5,041 bases of DNA from Segetimicrobium sp035279545 (GTDB taxonomy: Bacteria > Sysuimicrobiota > Sysuimicrobiia > Sysuimicrobiales > Segetimicrobiaceae): assembly GCA_035279545.1 (NCBI GenBank), contig DATEHM010000053.1, positions 1-5,041 of the forward strand. The letters run 5' to 3'. Position numbers and translations under genes: made by a program. Shown here piece after piece: positions 5,028 to 5,041 of this stretch. The notes beneath the pieces are model-generated. The model was not told the origin of the DNA and did not search any database. It saw only the letters and a program-made list of their open reading frames with translations. Numbering within the stretch: the first letter of the stretch is position 1; each line of letters begins with the position of its first letter.

Positions 5028-5041
5028 CCGCCGGGGGACAT

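Noticed and set aside
4943..5041. N-terminal extension of the AllH-like protein to the ATG at 5041
   Set aside because: The 33 extra residues are Arg/Gly/Pro-rich, use codons rare in the neighbouring genes, and have no counterpart in AllH. The ATG at 4942 has a spaced ribosome site. I keep 5041 or a start further upstream as an alternative, because the frame is open to the edge.

Overview
The window is GC-rich bacterial DNA, roughly 70% by eye, with a strong G/C bias at third codon positions. Long antisense shadow frames are common for that reason. The gene content (a cyclase-family hydrolase, a CaiB-type CoA transferase, a fused AccD-AccA carboxyltransferase and a DUF2877/AllH-like protein) fits a metabolically versatile, perhaps uncultivated, environmental bacterium. 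I cannot assign a lineage from the sequence. I see no rRNA, tRNA, CRISPR array, insertion sequence, phage gene or replication origin.

Layout, left to right. Positions 1-74 hold the last 23 codons of an unidentified + strand gene. Then come three + strand genes that look like one operon: a metal-dependent cyclase-family hydrolase (141-965), a class III CoA transferase (1021-2202) and a single-chain AccD-AccA carboxyltransferase (2204-3970). The gaps between them are 55 nt and 1 nt. The 1-nt gap points to translational coupling of the last two. After a 51-nt gap, a convergent - strand gene (4022-4942, possibly starting at 5041 or beyond) encodes a DUF2877 protein related to AllH of the oxamate carbamoyltransferase complex. 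No stretch without a gene exceeds about 100 nt.

How the genes may work together (inference). The cyclase-family enzyme could open a cyclic amide or hydrolyse an amide to give a carboxylic acid. The CoA transferase would convert an acid to its thioester, and the carboxyltransferase would move CO2 between biotin and an acyl-CoA. The carboxyltransferase lacks a biotin carboxylase and biotin carrier partner here, so these must lie elsewhere. Its alpha half departs from the AccA consensus at several highly conserved motifs, so it may be a specialised acyl-CoA carboxylase or decarboxylase subunit and not the housekeeping acetyl-CoA carboxylase. The AllH-like neighbour also suggests metabolism of amides or carbamoyl compounds, but it is transcribed in the opposite direction and may be unrelated.

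The best candidate for something new is the operon of cyclase, CoA transferase and divergent AccDA fusion. Smaller signals include a nested hairpin between the first two operon genes, G-quadruplex-type G-runs at the 3' end of accDA, and a 15-nt near-exact repeat upstream of the AllH-like gene.
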